A DNA stretch of 64,000 nucleotides from Afipia sp. Root123D2 (GTDB lineage: Bacteria > Pseudomonadota > Alphaproteobacteria > Rhizobiales > Xanthobacteraceae), in the NCBI RefSeq assembly GCF_001425835.1, contig NZ_LMDP01000003.1:380001-444000 (forward strand), written 5' to 3'. The notes beneath the pieces were generated by a model. The model did no database searches and was not told the origin of the DNA. It worked only from the letters and a program-made list of their open reading frames with translations. A program made the position numbers and the translations under genes. Below, in pieces: positions 36,513-45,188 of the stretch. Each line of letters begins with the position of its first letter. The stretch's first letter is position 1.

Positions 36513-38366
36513 TCAGAGATCGTCGTCGTTGTCGGACGGTTCGATGCCATCATCCATGGCCGCGTCGTCGGCCGGCTCGGGCGCGAGGCTGCGGACGTCG
36601 ATTACCTGCGTGCCGGGGAAGCGCGCCATCACCGCCTGCACCCGCGGGTCGGCATGGACGCCGACCGTGAGCTGTTCCTTTTTCGCCTGCGCTTGCGCGC
36701 GCAGGGTCGGCTGGCCGGCGTCATTGGAAATAATCACGGTCCAGCGCCGCCCGGTCCAGAACTCGAGCTTGCGCGACAAATCGTTGACAACGGAACGCGC
36801 CGCAGTGCGCTCGAGCGCGACTTCAAGCCGCCCGTCCTCGAACCGCACCAGACGCATATCCGCTTCCAGCGCCGATTTGATCTGCAGATCGCGCTTCTCG
36901 CCGGCGAGTGCGACCAGTTCGGCAAAACTTGCAATCCGCAATTGCGGTTTGGATGACGGTTCCTGCACAGGTGCCATCATCGGCGCCCGCGCGGTCGTCT
37001 CGCCACCCGAGCGCGACATTGAAGGCGACACCATGGTGCGCGGCGGCGTCCCCTGATCGGACGCCTGCGTCATCGATGGGGCGCGCGACGATGAGCCGTT
37101 GCCATTGCCGCCGAGCGACGGCGATGCACCGCCGTTCTGCTCGATCATCCGGATCGCCTCGTCCGGCGTCGGCAAATCGGCAACATAGGCGATGCGCACC
37201 AGCACCATTTCGGCAGCAGCCTGCGGACGTGTCGCGTTTTGCACCTCGGCGATGCCCTTGAGCAGCATCTGCCACATCCGCGACAGCACCCGCATCGACA
37301 GTTTGGCAGCGAAATCGCGGCCGCGAGTGCGCTCGGTCTCGCCGAGCGCAAGGTTGTCGGCGGTCGCCGGCACCACTTTCACACGGGTGACGAAATTGAC
37401 GAACTCGGCAAGATCGCTCAACACCACCACCGGATCGGCGCCGGTGTCGTACTGTTCGCGGAATTCCTTGAAAGCGCTGGCGATGTCACCCTTGGCGAGA
37501 TGTTCGAACAGATCGATCACGCGGGTGCGGTCGGCCAAGCCGAGCATCTGTCGCACATCGTCGGCGCGCACCTGACCTGCAGCGTGGGCGATCGCCTGAT
37601 CGAGCAGCGACAGCGAATCGCGCACCGAGCCTTCGGCTGCGCGCGCCACCAGGCCGAGCGCTTCAGACTCGATCTCGACATTTTCCTTGGCCGCGATGTT
37701 CGCCAGATGGGTCATCAGCACATCGGCATCGACGCGGCGCAGATCGAAGCGCTGGCAACGCGACAACACCGTGATCGGAACCTTGCGGATTTCAGTGGTG
37801 GCGAACACGAACTTGGCGTGTTCCGGCGGTTCCTCCAGCGTCTTGAGAAAGGCGTTGAACGCCTTCTCCGACAGCATGTGGACCTCGTCGATGATGTAAA
37901 CCTTGTAGCGCGCGCTCGACGGCGCATAACGCACGCCGTCGGTGATCTGGCGCACGTCGTCGATGCCGGTGTGCGAGGCGGCGTCCATTTCCAGCACGTC
38001 GATGTGACGGCTTTCCATGATCGCCTGACAATGCACGCCGGGCGTCGGCATGTGAATGGTCGGCCCTTTGACCGAGCCGTCTGACAGTTCGTAATTGAGG
38101 GCGCGGGCCAGGATACGCGCGGTGGTGGTCTTGCCGACGCCGCGCACGCCGGTGAGAATCCAGGCCTGCGGAATCCGTCCAGCCTCGAACGAATTGGAGA
38201 TGGTGCGAACCATCGCCTCCTGACCGATCAGATCCTCAAAATCGGTCGGGCGATATTTCCGCGCCAGCACCCGGTAGCCGTTGGCCGGCCCGGTCGCGCC
38301 GAGCGCGAAACCGCCCTGCTCGTCCGGGGCGGTCAAAGTCTTTCCGGAACTGTCAGCATCGGCCAT
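36513..38366 (-). CDS. dnaX: DNA polymerase III subunit gamma/tau
   Basis: 617 residues from the ATG at 38366 (a GTG at 38393 is in frame). It is the clamp-loader ATPase. Walker A is GVRGVGKTTTA, Walker B is IIDEVHML, and the sensor-1 region is FATTEIRKVPITVLSRCQRFDL. In the usual zinc-finger segment after Walker A, only one cysteine is left (GVHCQAIMESRHIDVLEMDAASHTG), a state shared with other alphaproteobacteria. A disordered Ser/Pro/Met linker (about 400-480) precedes the tau C-terminal region. No slippery A-run was noticed that would make a separate gamma form. Confidence 0.94.
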   Translation of the reverse strand: MADADSSGKTLTAPDEQGGFALGATGPANGYRVLARKYRPTDFEDLIGQEAMVRTISNSFEAGRIPQAWILTGVRGVGKTTTARILARALNYELSDGSVKGPTIHMPTPGVHCQAIMESRHIDVLEMDAASHTGIDDVRQITDGVRYAPSSARYKVYIIDEVHMLSEKAFNAFLKTLEEPPEHAKFVFATTEIRKVPITVLSRCQRFDLRRVDADVLMTHLANIAAKENVEIESEALGLVARAAEGSVRDSLSLLDQAIAHAAGQVRADDVRQMLGLADRTRVIDLFEHLAKGDIASAFKEFREQYDTGADPVVVLSDLAEFVNFVTRVKVVPATADNLALGETERTRGRDFAAKLSMRVLSRMWQMLLKGIAEVQNATRPQAAAEMVLVRIAYVADLPTPDEAIRMIEQNGGASPSLGGNGNGSSSRAPSMTQASDQGTPPRTMVSPSMSRSGGETTARAPMMAPVQEPSSKPQLRIASFAELVALAGEKRDLQIKSALEADMRLVRFEDGRLEVALERTAARSVVNDLSRKLEFWTGRRWTVIISNDAGQPTLRAQAQAKKEQLTVGVHADPRVQAVMARFPGTQVIDVRSLAPEPADDAAMDDGIEPSDNDDDL

Positions 38367-38485
38367 CGAACGATCCGCGATTTGTCCCGTCACGCCATAT
38401 TGCCGAAAGCAATAATTCGCGGATCCCGCGCCCCGGTGCGAAGCACCGGACTTAAGCGTGCTAGAGTCGGCGCCTCAGATGAAGA

Positions 38486-38587
38486 GGTAGGAGACTGACG
38501 AGCGACCCGATCCGGTTCTCGTTAGGGCTGCTTCCTTCCGGACCTGACCCGATTGGCGAGTGGCTCGTCCACCGCCAATCTCCCACC
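38486..38587 (-). ncRNA. ffs: Signal recognition particle RNA, small bacterial type
   Basis: On the minus strand the conserved domain IV sequence GGTCAGGTCCGGAAGGAAGC, then AGCCCTAACGA, is present. The ends pair (GGTGGGAGA with TCTCCTACC), giving a hairpin of about 102 nt. It is upstream of dnaX on the same strand, as in related genomes. The ends are estimated from pairing. Confidence 0.93.
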
Positions 38588-38849
38588 GTCTATTTGGGGC
38601 CAAAGGGCGCGGAAAGCAAGCGCCCGGACAGCGGCTGCGGCATTGTTATCATCCGGAAACCTTGCTGTTATCCTCATGAATCGGGGCCCGCCCGGCTCTC
38701 CACGCCGATTCCCGGCTGCGTGAAAGCCGTGGATTCCCGGCAGCACAGGCAGGCATTACGCGGGCTGCGCAAGGCTACCATGCCAGGCACGACGGGTATT
38801 GTTTCGACAATGCCGGTCTGCGAGGTTGTCGGGAACATCGAGAACAAAA

Positions 38850-39272
38850 ATGTCTGCTGCTTCTTCCTGGACGCTCAACCCGCAGCTCGAAAAAGACACC
38901 GTCAACATCGGCGATCTGCCGCTGTCCCGGGTGCTCGTCATCAAGGATGCCAATTATCCCTGGCTGCTTCTGGTTCCGCGACGGCCCAACGCGACCGAAA
39001 TCATCGACCTCGACGAGGTCGAGCAGGCGCAGTTGACGACCGAGATCAACCGCGTGGCGCGGGCACTGAGGGACATCTCCAAGCCGGACAAGCTCAACAT
39101 TGCCGCTCTCGGCAATGTGGTGTCGCAACTGCACGTCCACATCATCGCCCGCCGCACCGGCGACGCCGCATGGCCGCGTCCGGTCTGGGGCGTGGTCCCG
39201 GCGCTGGACCACGACCCGCAAGAACTCGAAACCTTCATTGGCGCCCTGCGCCGCAAGATCTGGCTGACCTGA
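38850..39272 (+). CDS. HIT-family protein
   Basis: 140 residues. The histidine-triad region reads VVSQLHVHIIARR: the middle and last histidines of HxHxH are kept, while the first is glutamine. The N-terminal part (LPLSRVLVIKDANYPWLLLVPRR) is typical of a bacterial HIT subgroup. HIT proteins hydrolyse nucleotidyl phosphoramidates or dinucleoside polyphosphates. The ATG at 38850 is chosen over upstream codons at 38799. It ends 4 bp before nudC, so the two nucleotide hydrolases are probably co-expressed. Confidence 0.88.
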   Translation: MSAASSWTLNPQLEKDTVNIGDLPLSRVLVIKDANYPWLLLVPRRPNATEIIDLDEVEQAQLTTEINRVARALRDISKPDKLNIAALGNVVSQLHVHIIARRTGDAAWPRPVWGVVPALDHDPQELETFIGALRRKIWLT

Positions 39273-39276
39273 CCTC

Positions 39277-40215
39277 ATGACAACCAACGCTTCTTTTCCG
39301 CTCGGCCAGCCGGGCTTCGTTTCACATCCGATCGATCGCGCGGCCCACATCCGCACCGATTCCGACAAGCTGTTTGCACTCGAAGGTCATCGCGACGCCC
39401 GCGCCTATGTGGTGCACCGCGATTCGCTGCTGGTGAAACAGGGGCCGGACGGCACTCGCGCGCTGGTGACACTCGACGAGGCGCGAAAATTCGGCGCCAA
39501 TCCCGGTACGATTTTCCTCGGGCTCAAGGACGGTGCAGCGGTGTTCGGCATGGGCATCAGCGCCGCAGCCGCCGAAGACCTGCTCGGCCGCCAGGACGTC
39601 ATGATCGAAAACCTGCGCGCGCTGGCGGCGCAGGGCAAAGTGCCCGCGCATGAACTGTCGACCATCGCGATGGCAAAATCTCTGGTGTCGTGGCATCAGC
39701 GGCACGGCTTCTGCGCTAATTGCGGCGCTCGCACATCGATGTCGCAAGGCGGCTGGCGGCGCGATTGCCCCAGTTGCAAGACAGAGCACTTTCCGCGCAC
39801 CGATCCCGTCGTCATCATGCTGGTCACCTCCGGCGACAAGTGCCTGCTCGGACGCCAGTCGCAATTCCCGGCCGGCATGTGGTCGTGCCTCGCGGGTTTC
39901 GTCGAAGCGGCGGAAACCATCGAAGATGCGGTGCGCCGGGAGATCCTCGAAGAGTCCAACATCCAGTGCACCGACGTTTCCTATTACATGACGCAGCCAT
40001 GGCCCTATCCGTCATCGCTGATGATCGGCTGCACAGCGCGCGCCACCTCCACGGATATCATCGTCGACAGAAATGAACTCGAGGACGCACGCTGGTTCGA
40101 TCGTGCGGATGTTGTCGCGATGCTGCGCAGGGATCATCCGGACGGACATACCGGCCCTCATCCGGTCGCAATCGCGCATCATCTTCTGGCGCAATGGGTT
40201 CAGGACACAGCCTGA
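39277..40215 (+). CDS. nudC: NAD(+)/NADH diphosphatase (mRNA-decapping Nudix enzyme)
   Basis: 312 residues. An N-terminal NUDIX-like domain is followed by a zinc ribbon (FCANCGART...CPSCKTEHFPR), then the Nudix box GFVEAAETIEDAVRREILEES. In the box the final glycine is asparagine. The NudC-specific QPWPYPSS motif follows. It splits NADH/NAD and can remove NAD caps from RNA. It is 4 bp after the HIT gene. Confidence 0.93.
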   Translation: MTTNASFPLGQPGFVSHPIDRAAHIRTDSDKLFALEGHRDARAYVVHRDSLLVKQGPDGTRALVTLDEARKFGANPGTIFLGLKDGAAVFGMGISAAAAEDLLGRQDVMIENLRALAAQGKVPAHELSTIAMAKSLVSWHQRHGFCANCGARTSMSQGGWRRDCPSCKTEHFPRTDPVVIMLVTSGDKCLLGRQSQFPAGMWSCLAGFVEAAETIEDAVRREILEESNIQCTDVSYYMTQPWPYPSSLMIGCTARATSTDIIVDRNELEDARWFDRADVVAMLRRDHPDGHTGPHPVAIAHHLLAQWVQDTA

Positions 40216-40302
40216 AAACACGATTCGGGAACCCGATCCCCGCTCATCCATTGTCCTGTGAGTTGCCATCCGCCGTTCCGTCATCGGCCGAAGGAAGCAA
40301 TC

Positions 40303-41253
40303 ATGAATTTTCAGGACAAACTGCCCGCCAAGCCTCCGCGAATCCTGTGCATCGGCATGCCGGTGCGCGACCTCATTTTCCGCGTCAATGAATTGCCGGC
40401 GCGCGGCAACAAGAAACGCGCGACGCATTACAGCGAACTGAGCGGCGGCAACGCCTTCAATGCCGGCGTCGCGATCACGCGCCTCGGCGGCCGCGTCCTG
40501 ATGTCAGGCCCGATGGGCGACGCGCGCGAAAAATCCAGCATGTACATGTTCGACGACATGAAGCGCGAGGGCATCGACGGCAGCGCCGTGATCCACATGC
40601 CGGGGCTGGTGACGCCGATCTCCAACATCATGATCGACCAGACCGGCGAGCGGACCATCGTGACTTATCGCGATCCGGAACTGTGGAAGGTCAAGTTGCC
40701 GAATCCCGACGAGTTGCTGGCGGACTGCGATGCCATCCTGACCGAGAGCCGCTGCGCCGAATTCGTCACCGACGTCTGCGTCGAGGCGCGTGCGCGCGGC
40801 ATTCCGGTGATCCTCGATGCCGACTACATCATGTCGCTGCGTGAGGGCCTGCTGGTCGCATCCAGCCATATCGTTTTCTCCAGCGAAGCGCTGCATGCCA
40901 CTGCCGGCCTCACCGACGACACCGAGGCGTTGCGCAAGATCGCCGAATTGACCCCGGCATTCCTAGCGGTGACCAATGGCGCGCAGGGCATGCTGTGGCT
41001 GGACAAGGAGCACCAACCTCACCATTTGCCGTCGTTCCCGGTCCATACCGTCGACACCTTGGGGGCTGGTGACGTGTTCCACGGCGCCTTCGCCCTGGCG
41101 GTCGCCGAGAAACAGCCGCTGGAACGCGCCATGCGCTTTTCCTCGGCGGCGGCGGCGCTCAAATGCACCCGGTTCGGCGGCGCTTTCGCCTCTCCGCAAC
41201 GCACTGAAGTTGAAGCGCTTTTGCAGGAAAGCCCCGCCCTGCGGCTGGCATGA
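40303..41253 (+). CDS. PfkB-family carbohydrate kinase
   Basis: 316 residues, ribokinase fold. The N-terminal signature lies in GGNAFNAGVAITRLGGRVLM. The ATP-site and catalytic motif is DTLGAGDVFHGAFALAV, where the aspartate acts as base. The substrate may be a sugar, nucleoside or similar, and cannot be told from sequence. The ATG at 40303 has AAGGAAGC upstream. The Lrp-type regulator gene follows after 88 bp. Confidence 0.88.
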   Translation: MNFQDKLPAKPPRILCIGMPVRDLIFRVNELPARGNKKRATHYSELSGGNAFNAGVAITRLGGRVLMSGPMGDAREKSSMYMFDDMKREGIDGSAVIHMPGLVTPISNIMIDQTGERTIVTYRDPELWKVKLPNPDELLADCDAILTESRCAEFVTDVCVEARARGIPVILDADYIMSLREGLLVASSHIVFSSEALHATAGLTDDTEALRKIAELTPAFLAVTNGAQGMLWLDKEHQPHHLPSFPVHTVDTLGAGDVFHGAFALAVAEKQPLERAMRFSSAAAALKCTRFGGAFASPQRTEVEALLQESPALRLA

Positions 41254-41282
41254 CCGGTTCGCTGGAGACATTCAACTTGCGC

Positions 41283-41341
41283 TAGAAGTTTTTTCTATAT
41301 ATCAGGCTTCCTGGCCCTATTTATGGAAGAAAGTTCTTCTA
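41283..41341. promoter_or_regulatory. Inverted repeat and AT-rich promoter region of the Lrp-type gene
   Basis: TAGAAGTTTTTTCT (41283-41296) is matched by AGAAAGTTCTTCTA (41328-41341) as an inverted repeat, 11 of 14 pairs, with centres 45 bp apart. It abuts the ATG at 41342. The AT-rich stretch CTATATATC lies between. The position suits autoregulation, which is common for Lrp/AsnC proteins. Confidence 0.45.
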
Positions 41342-41848
41342 ATGACCGACTTAGCTGTGGCGCCCCCTGCTGAGAGCCATCGCCGCCTCGATGCCATCGA
41401 CCGCAAGATCCTGACTGTCCTGCAGGATGACGCATCGCTGTCGGTTGCCGAAATCGGCGACCGGGTCGGCCTGTCCTCGACGCCGTGCTGGAAGCGGATC
41501 CAGCGTCTGGAGGCCGAAGGCATCATCCTGCGCCGGGTCGCATTGGTCGACCAGAACAAGATCGGCCTCGGCATCACGGTGTTCGTCTCGGTGGAAAGCG
41601 GCGACCATTCGGACGCCTGGCTGAAGAAATTCGCCGACGCCGTCAGCGCCATGCCAGAAGTGATGGAGTTCTATCGCATGGCCGGCGACGTCGATTACAT
41701 GCTGCGCGTCGTGGTCGCGGACATGCAGAGCTACGACGTTTTCTACAAAAAGCTCATCAGCGCCGTCGCATTGAAGAACGTCACTTCGCGTTTCGCGATG
41801 GAAAAAATCAAGTCGGTCACCGCGCTCCCGGTACCCGCGGTAGCCTGA
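41342..41848 (+). CDS. Lrp/AsnC-family transcriptional regulator
   Basis: 168 residues. The N-terminal HTH is LDAIDRKILTVLQDDASLSVAEIGDRVGLSSTPCWKRIQRLEAEG. The C-terminal RAM/AsnC domain contains VMEFYRMAGDVDYMLRVVVAD, the usual effector-binding strand. These proteins form octamers and sense amino acids. The target operon is not evident. A long in-frame extension upstream falls inside the kinase gene and is not used. Confidence 0.92.
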   Translation: MTDLAVAPPAESHRRLDAIDRKILTVLQDDASLSVAEIGDRVGLSSTPCWKRIQRLEAEGIILRRVALVDQNKIGLGITVFVSVESGDHSDAWLKKFADAVSAMPEVMEFYRMAGDVDYMLRVVVADMQSYDVFYKKLISAVALKNVTSRFAMEKIKSVTALPVPAVA

Positions 41849-42108
41849 CGCAGCGAAGAATTTTTCTGTTTCGGCCGATCTGGCACGCCCTTGCTCCAGG
41901 CATGGCCGCGGACGGCTGGCAGCCAGCCGGCAGCTGCGGACTTTGGCATCTCGCCCGAGGTTTTTCTGATCATCCTGATCGCCACCGCGGCCCTGGGCGT
42001 GCGTGCGCTGCCCGGCACGCAGACAAGTTTACGCAGTCTGCGACTGCTATGGCCGGTCATGACAGACCGCAGACCCTATCTCGCCTTCACTTCAGCCAAA
42101 GAACGCCG

Positions 42109-43608
42109 TCAGATCTTCTGATTGTACTCGCCGACTTCGGGATGAGTGCGCAGCACGCTGTCCATCGCCTCGAACATGTCGCGCATCCGCTGTTCGGACA
42201 CCGGGCTTTCAACGACGACCACGAGCTCCGGCTTGTTGGACGACGCGCGCACCAGACCCCAGCTGCCATCCTCGCAGGTGACGCGAACGCCATTGACGGT
42301 GACAAGGTCGCGGATCGGCTGACCGGCGACCTTGCCGCCCTTCGCCTTCACATCCTCGAAATGCTTCACCACCTGCTCGACGATGCCGTATTTGGCTTCG
42401 TCCTCGCAATGCGGCGACATGGTCGGCGACGACCAGGTTTTCGGCAGCGCGTTCTTCAGGTCCGCCATTGTCTTGCCCGAGGCACGATCGAGCATTTCGC
42501 AAATCGCGATCGCCGACACCAGACCGTCGTCATAGCCACGCCCCACTGGCGCATTGAAGAAGAAGTGCCCCGACTTCTCGAAGCCCGCCAGCGCCTTCAA
42601 CTCGTTGGTGCGGCGCTTCATGTAGGAGTGCCCGGTCTTCCAATAGGTTGTCTTCGCGCCTTGTTTCTGCAGCACCGGATCGGTGACAAACAGACCGGTC
42701 GACTTCACGTCGACCACGAACTCGGCATTCTTGTGGATCGCCGACATGTCGCGCGCCAGCATCACGCCGACCTTGTCGGCGAAAATCTCCTCGCCGGTGT
42801 TATCGACCACGCCGCAGCGGTCGCCGTCGCCGTCGAAGCCGAGGCCGACATCGGCCTTGTGTTCGAGAACCGCATCGCGGATCGCGTGCAGCATCTCCAT
42901 GTCTTCCGGGTTCGGATTGTACTTCGGGAAGGTGTGATCAAGCTCGGTATCCAGTGGAACCACTTCGCAACCGATCGCTTCCATTACCTTCGGCGCGAAC
43001 GCGCCGGCGGTGCCGTTGCCGCAGGCAACCACGACTTTCAGCTTGCGCTTGAGCTTCGGCCGATTGGTGAGATCGGCGATGTAGCGCGCCGGGAAGTTCT
43101 CATGAAACTGGTAGCCGCCAGCCGGCTTCAGCTTGAAATCGGCATTGAGCACGATCTCTTTCAGCCGCGTCATCTCATCCGGCCCGAAGGTCAGCGGACG
43201 ATTGGCGCCCATCTTGACGCCGGTCCAGCCGTTGTCGTTGTGCGAGGCGGTGACCATCGCGACGCACGGCACGTCAAGATCGAACTGCGCGAAATAAGCC
43301 ATCGGCGTCACCGCCAGGCCGATGTCATGGACCTTGCAGCCCGAGGCCAGAAGGCCGGAGATCAGTGCGTATTTGATAGAGGCGGAATAGCCGCGAAAAT
43401 CATGGGCGGTGACGATTTCCTGCTTCGCGCCCATCTCGCCGATCATGGTGCCGAGCCCCATGCCCAGCGCCTGAATTCCCATCAGGTTGATTTCCTTGCC
43501 GAACAGCCACCGCGCGTCGTATTCGCGAAAGCCGGTGGCCTTGACCATCGGCTCGGATTCGTAGGCATAGGTGTTCGGAACCAGCGCAGGTTTCGGCTTG
43601 GGAAACAT
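42109..43608 (-). CDS. Phosphomannomutase/phosphoglucomutase
   Basis: 499 residues, alpha-D-phosphohexomutase family. The phosphoserine loop is TASHNDNGWTGVK (normally TASHNP), the metal loop is GFDGDGDRCGVVD, and the sugar-binding loop is KSGHFFF (seen as FEKSGHFFFNAP). It interconverts hexose 1- and 6-phosphates for envelope polysaccharides. About 260 bp before its 3' end, up to the Lrp gene, hold no clear gene. Its product probably feeds the UDP-glucose pathway that includes the dehydrogenase at 47.9 kb. Confidence 0.93.
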   Translation of the reverse strand: MFPKPKPALVPNTYAYESEPMVKATGFREYDARWLFGKEINLMGIQALGMGLGTMIGEMGAKQEIVTAHDFRGYSASIKYALISGLLASGCKVHDIGLAVTPMAYFAQFDLDVPCVAMVTASHNDNGWTGVKMGANRPLTFGPDEMTRLKEIVLNADFKLKPAGGYQFHENFPARYIADLTNRPKLKRKLKVVVACGNGTAGAFAPKVMEAIGCEVVPLDTELDHTFPKYNPNPEDMEMLHAIRDAVLEHKADVGLGFDGDGDRCGVVDNTGEEIFADKVGVMLARDMSAIHKNAEFVVDVKSTGLFVTDPVLQKQGAKTTYWKTGHSYMKRRTNELKALAGFEKSGHFFFNAPVGRGYDDGLVSAIAICEMLDRASGKTMADLKNALPKTWSSPTMSPHCEDEAKYGIVEQVVKHFEDVKAKGGKVAGQPIRDLVTVNGVRVTCEDGSWGLVRASSNKPELVVVVESPVSEQRMRDMFEAMDSVLRTHPEVGEYNQKI

Positions 43609-43753
43609 TCAAATCGCCTCGTAAAAAAGAATTGGTTCAAGTTCCATCAGCTTTAGCGAATGCCATGCGCTGTGGAAAGGCGGGACCATCGGCTTTAGAG
43701 GTGAATTGCGGCAGTTTGGCAGCGCCACGCGGCATCCACCGGCAAGGAACGAC

Positions 43754-44356
43754 ATGACCGACGATCGCCTTCAGGCTCCGGCCACTCTGCGCAACCGTGA
43801 TGCCATTCTCGATGTCCTGCGCGGCGTGCTGCCGCCCGTAGGCCTTGTGCTCGAAATCGCCAGCGGCTCCGGCGAGCATGTCGTGCATTTCGCTCAAGCC
43901 CTCCCCGGGCTGACCTTCCAGCCGACCGACCCCGATGCCAGCGCATTGCGCAGCATCGCAGCCTGGACTGCGGACGTCAGCGCTCCGAACATCCGCCCTC
44001 CATTGATGCTGGATGTCACCGCGAATGACTGGCCGGTAGTAGCGGCCGACGCAGTTCTGTGCATCAACATGATCCACATTTCGCCATGGGCGGCGACACT
44101 CGGCCTGCTGCGCGGCGCGGCGAAAGTGTTACCCGTTGGCGCGCCACTCTATCTGTATGGGCCGTATATCCAGACCGGTGTCGTTACCGCGCCCAGCAAC
44201 GAGGCCTTCGACGCCAGCCTCAAGGCGCGCAATCCGGCATGGGGAATCCGTCATCTCGACGACGTCGCCGCGTCAGCCGGTGACGCCGGGTTTTCCGTAC
44301 CGTCGATCACGACGATGCCGGCAAACAATCTGAGCGTGGTGTTTCGGCGGGAGTGA
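43754..44356 (+). CDS. DUF938 family SAM-dependent methyltransferase-like protein
   Basis: 200 residues. The SAM-binding motif I is VLEIASGSGEHVVHFA, followed by FQPTDPDASAL, then CINMIHISPWAAT and LYGPY, as in DUF938 proteins. The ATG at 43754 has AAGGAAC upstream. The substrate is not known. Divergent from the hexomutase gene. Confidence 0.88.
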   Translation: MTDDRLQAPATLRNRDAILDVLRGVLPPVGLVLEIASGSGEHVVHFAQALPGLTFQPTDPDASALRSIAAWTADVSAPNIRPPLMLDVTANDWPVVAADAVLCINMIHISPWAATLGLLRGAAKVLPVGAPLYLYGPYIQTGVVTAPSNEAFDASLKARNPAWGIRHLDDVAASAGDAGFSVPSITTMPANNLSVVFRRE

Positions 44357-44387
44357 AGCACAGAGGCAGAAAAGATTCTGGAACTGT

Positions 44388-44450
44388 CATGGCCGGGCAT
44401 AGCCGTTCGAAAAACGGCGTCGCTTTCGCTCGCCTATGTCCCGGCCATCC
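44388..44450. repeat. Long-stem dispersed repeat with internal hairpin
   Basis: Outer arms ATGGCCGGG (44389-44397) and CCCGGCCAT (44440-44448), with ATA/TAT pairs just inside, enclose an inner stem GCCGTT / AACGGC (44402-44407, 44413-44418). The outer arm is identical to the second stem of the two-hairpin repeats elsewhere in the window. Confidence 0.75.
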
Positions 44451-44511
44451 CAACCTCAAAACTGATGGATGGGGGTCAAGCTCGCGCATGACGACCCGGT
44501 CGGGATGCTGC

Positions 44512-45048
44512 TTACTGTTCGAGAATCATCTTGCCGTTGGCAAACTCGAAGCGCTTGAGCTTCGAGAGAAACGACAGACCGAGTAGATTTTCCGACAATG
44601 CCTCGTCGGGCAGGACCATGGCATCGACATCGCGCACGATCAGACCGCCGACATCGACCATCGCCAGCCGCGTGCGCGCCGCCTTGATCGTTCCATTGGC
44701 TGTGGAAACCATGGCATTGTAATCGCTGCGCGAGGGCCGCACGCCGATCCGCGCCGCGGACGTTTCATTGAGTGCGATCACTGATGCGCCGGTATCGACC
44801 ATGAAGCCGATACGCTGGCCGTCGATCCGCCCGTCAGTCTGAAAATGACCCCGACGATCGCGCGGAATGACGAGATTGCGGGTGCCGGCTTGCGGTACAT
44901 CCGATTGCATCGATGCGAACGCGTTCATCGATTTCGCACGCTGCGCGGCCGTGGTCTCGGCCCTGGCGTCGGTCATTCGGTCCGCCAGCTGGGCCATGGC
45001 TGTGCCGAGCACCGCCAGAATCGCCGCGACTATCATAATGCTACGCAT
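44512..45048 (-). CDS. Retropepsin-like aspartic protease (TIGR02281 type)
   Basis: 178 residues. An N-terminal anchor or signal (SIMIVAAILAVLGTAMAQL) leads to a single retropepsin-type domain with the active-site motif GFMVDTGASVIAL and a LLGLSFLSKLKRF segment near the end. Two copies would be needed for an active protease, so it probably dimerises in the periplasm. The ATG at 45048 is chosen; a GTG at 45057 is three codons earlier. The natural substrate is unknown. Confidence 0.88.
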   Translation of the reverse strand: MRSIMIVAAILAVLGTAMAQLADRMTDARAETTAAQRAKSMNAFASMQSDVPQAGTRNLVIPRDRRGHFQTDGRIDGQRIGFMVDTGASVIALNETSAARIGVRPSRSDYNAMVSTANGTIKAARTRLAMVDVGGLIVRDVDAMVLPDEALSENLLGLSFLSKLKRFEFANGKMILEQ

Positions 45049-45188
45049 CACGCTCACGCCCGCTCTTGATCACGCCGGTAAGTTGACCACACCGGCCTGA
45101 CATCGCGGCGGCCAATGAGGCGACAAATTCGTGTTTGGGCGAAAAGGGTAAGCAAAAGGTTAATTCACGTGCCGGGCAACGACGCGCA

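Noticed and set aside
36513-38366. Programmed frameshift in dnaX
   Set aside because: No A-rich slippery heptamer with a following hairpin was noticed in the linker region.
38594-38849. Open frame upstream of the HIT gene
   Set aside because: It begins at the ffs 5' region, is in a different frame from the HIT protein, and has no protein-like sequence.
41849-42108. Small frame with a hydrophobic stretch between the Lrp-type and hexomutase genes
   Set aside because: About 76 codons overlapping the hexomutase end, with no ribosome site or family. Left as intergenic.
41485-43656. Long plus-strand open frame (723 codons) opposite the hexomutase
   Set aside because: Low-complexity Arg/His-rich sequence lying over two real genes (the Lrp-type gene and the hexomutase).
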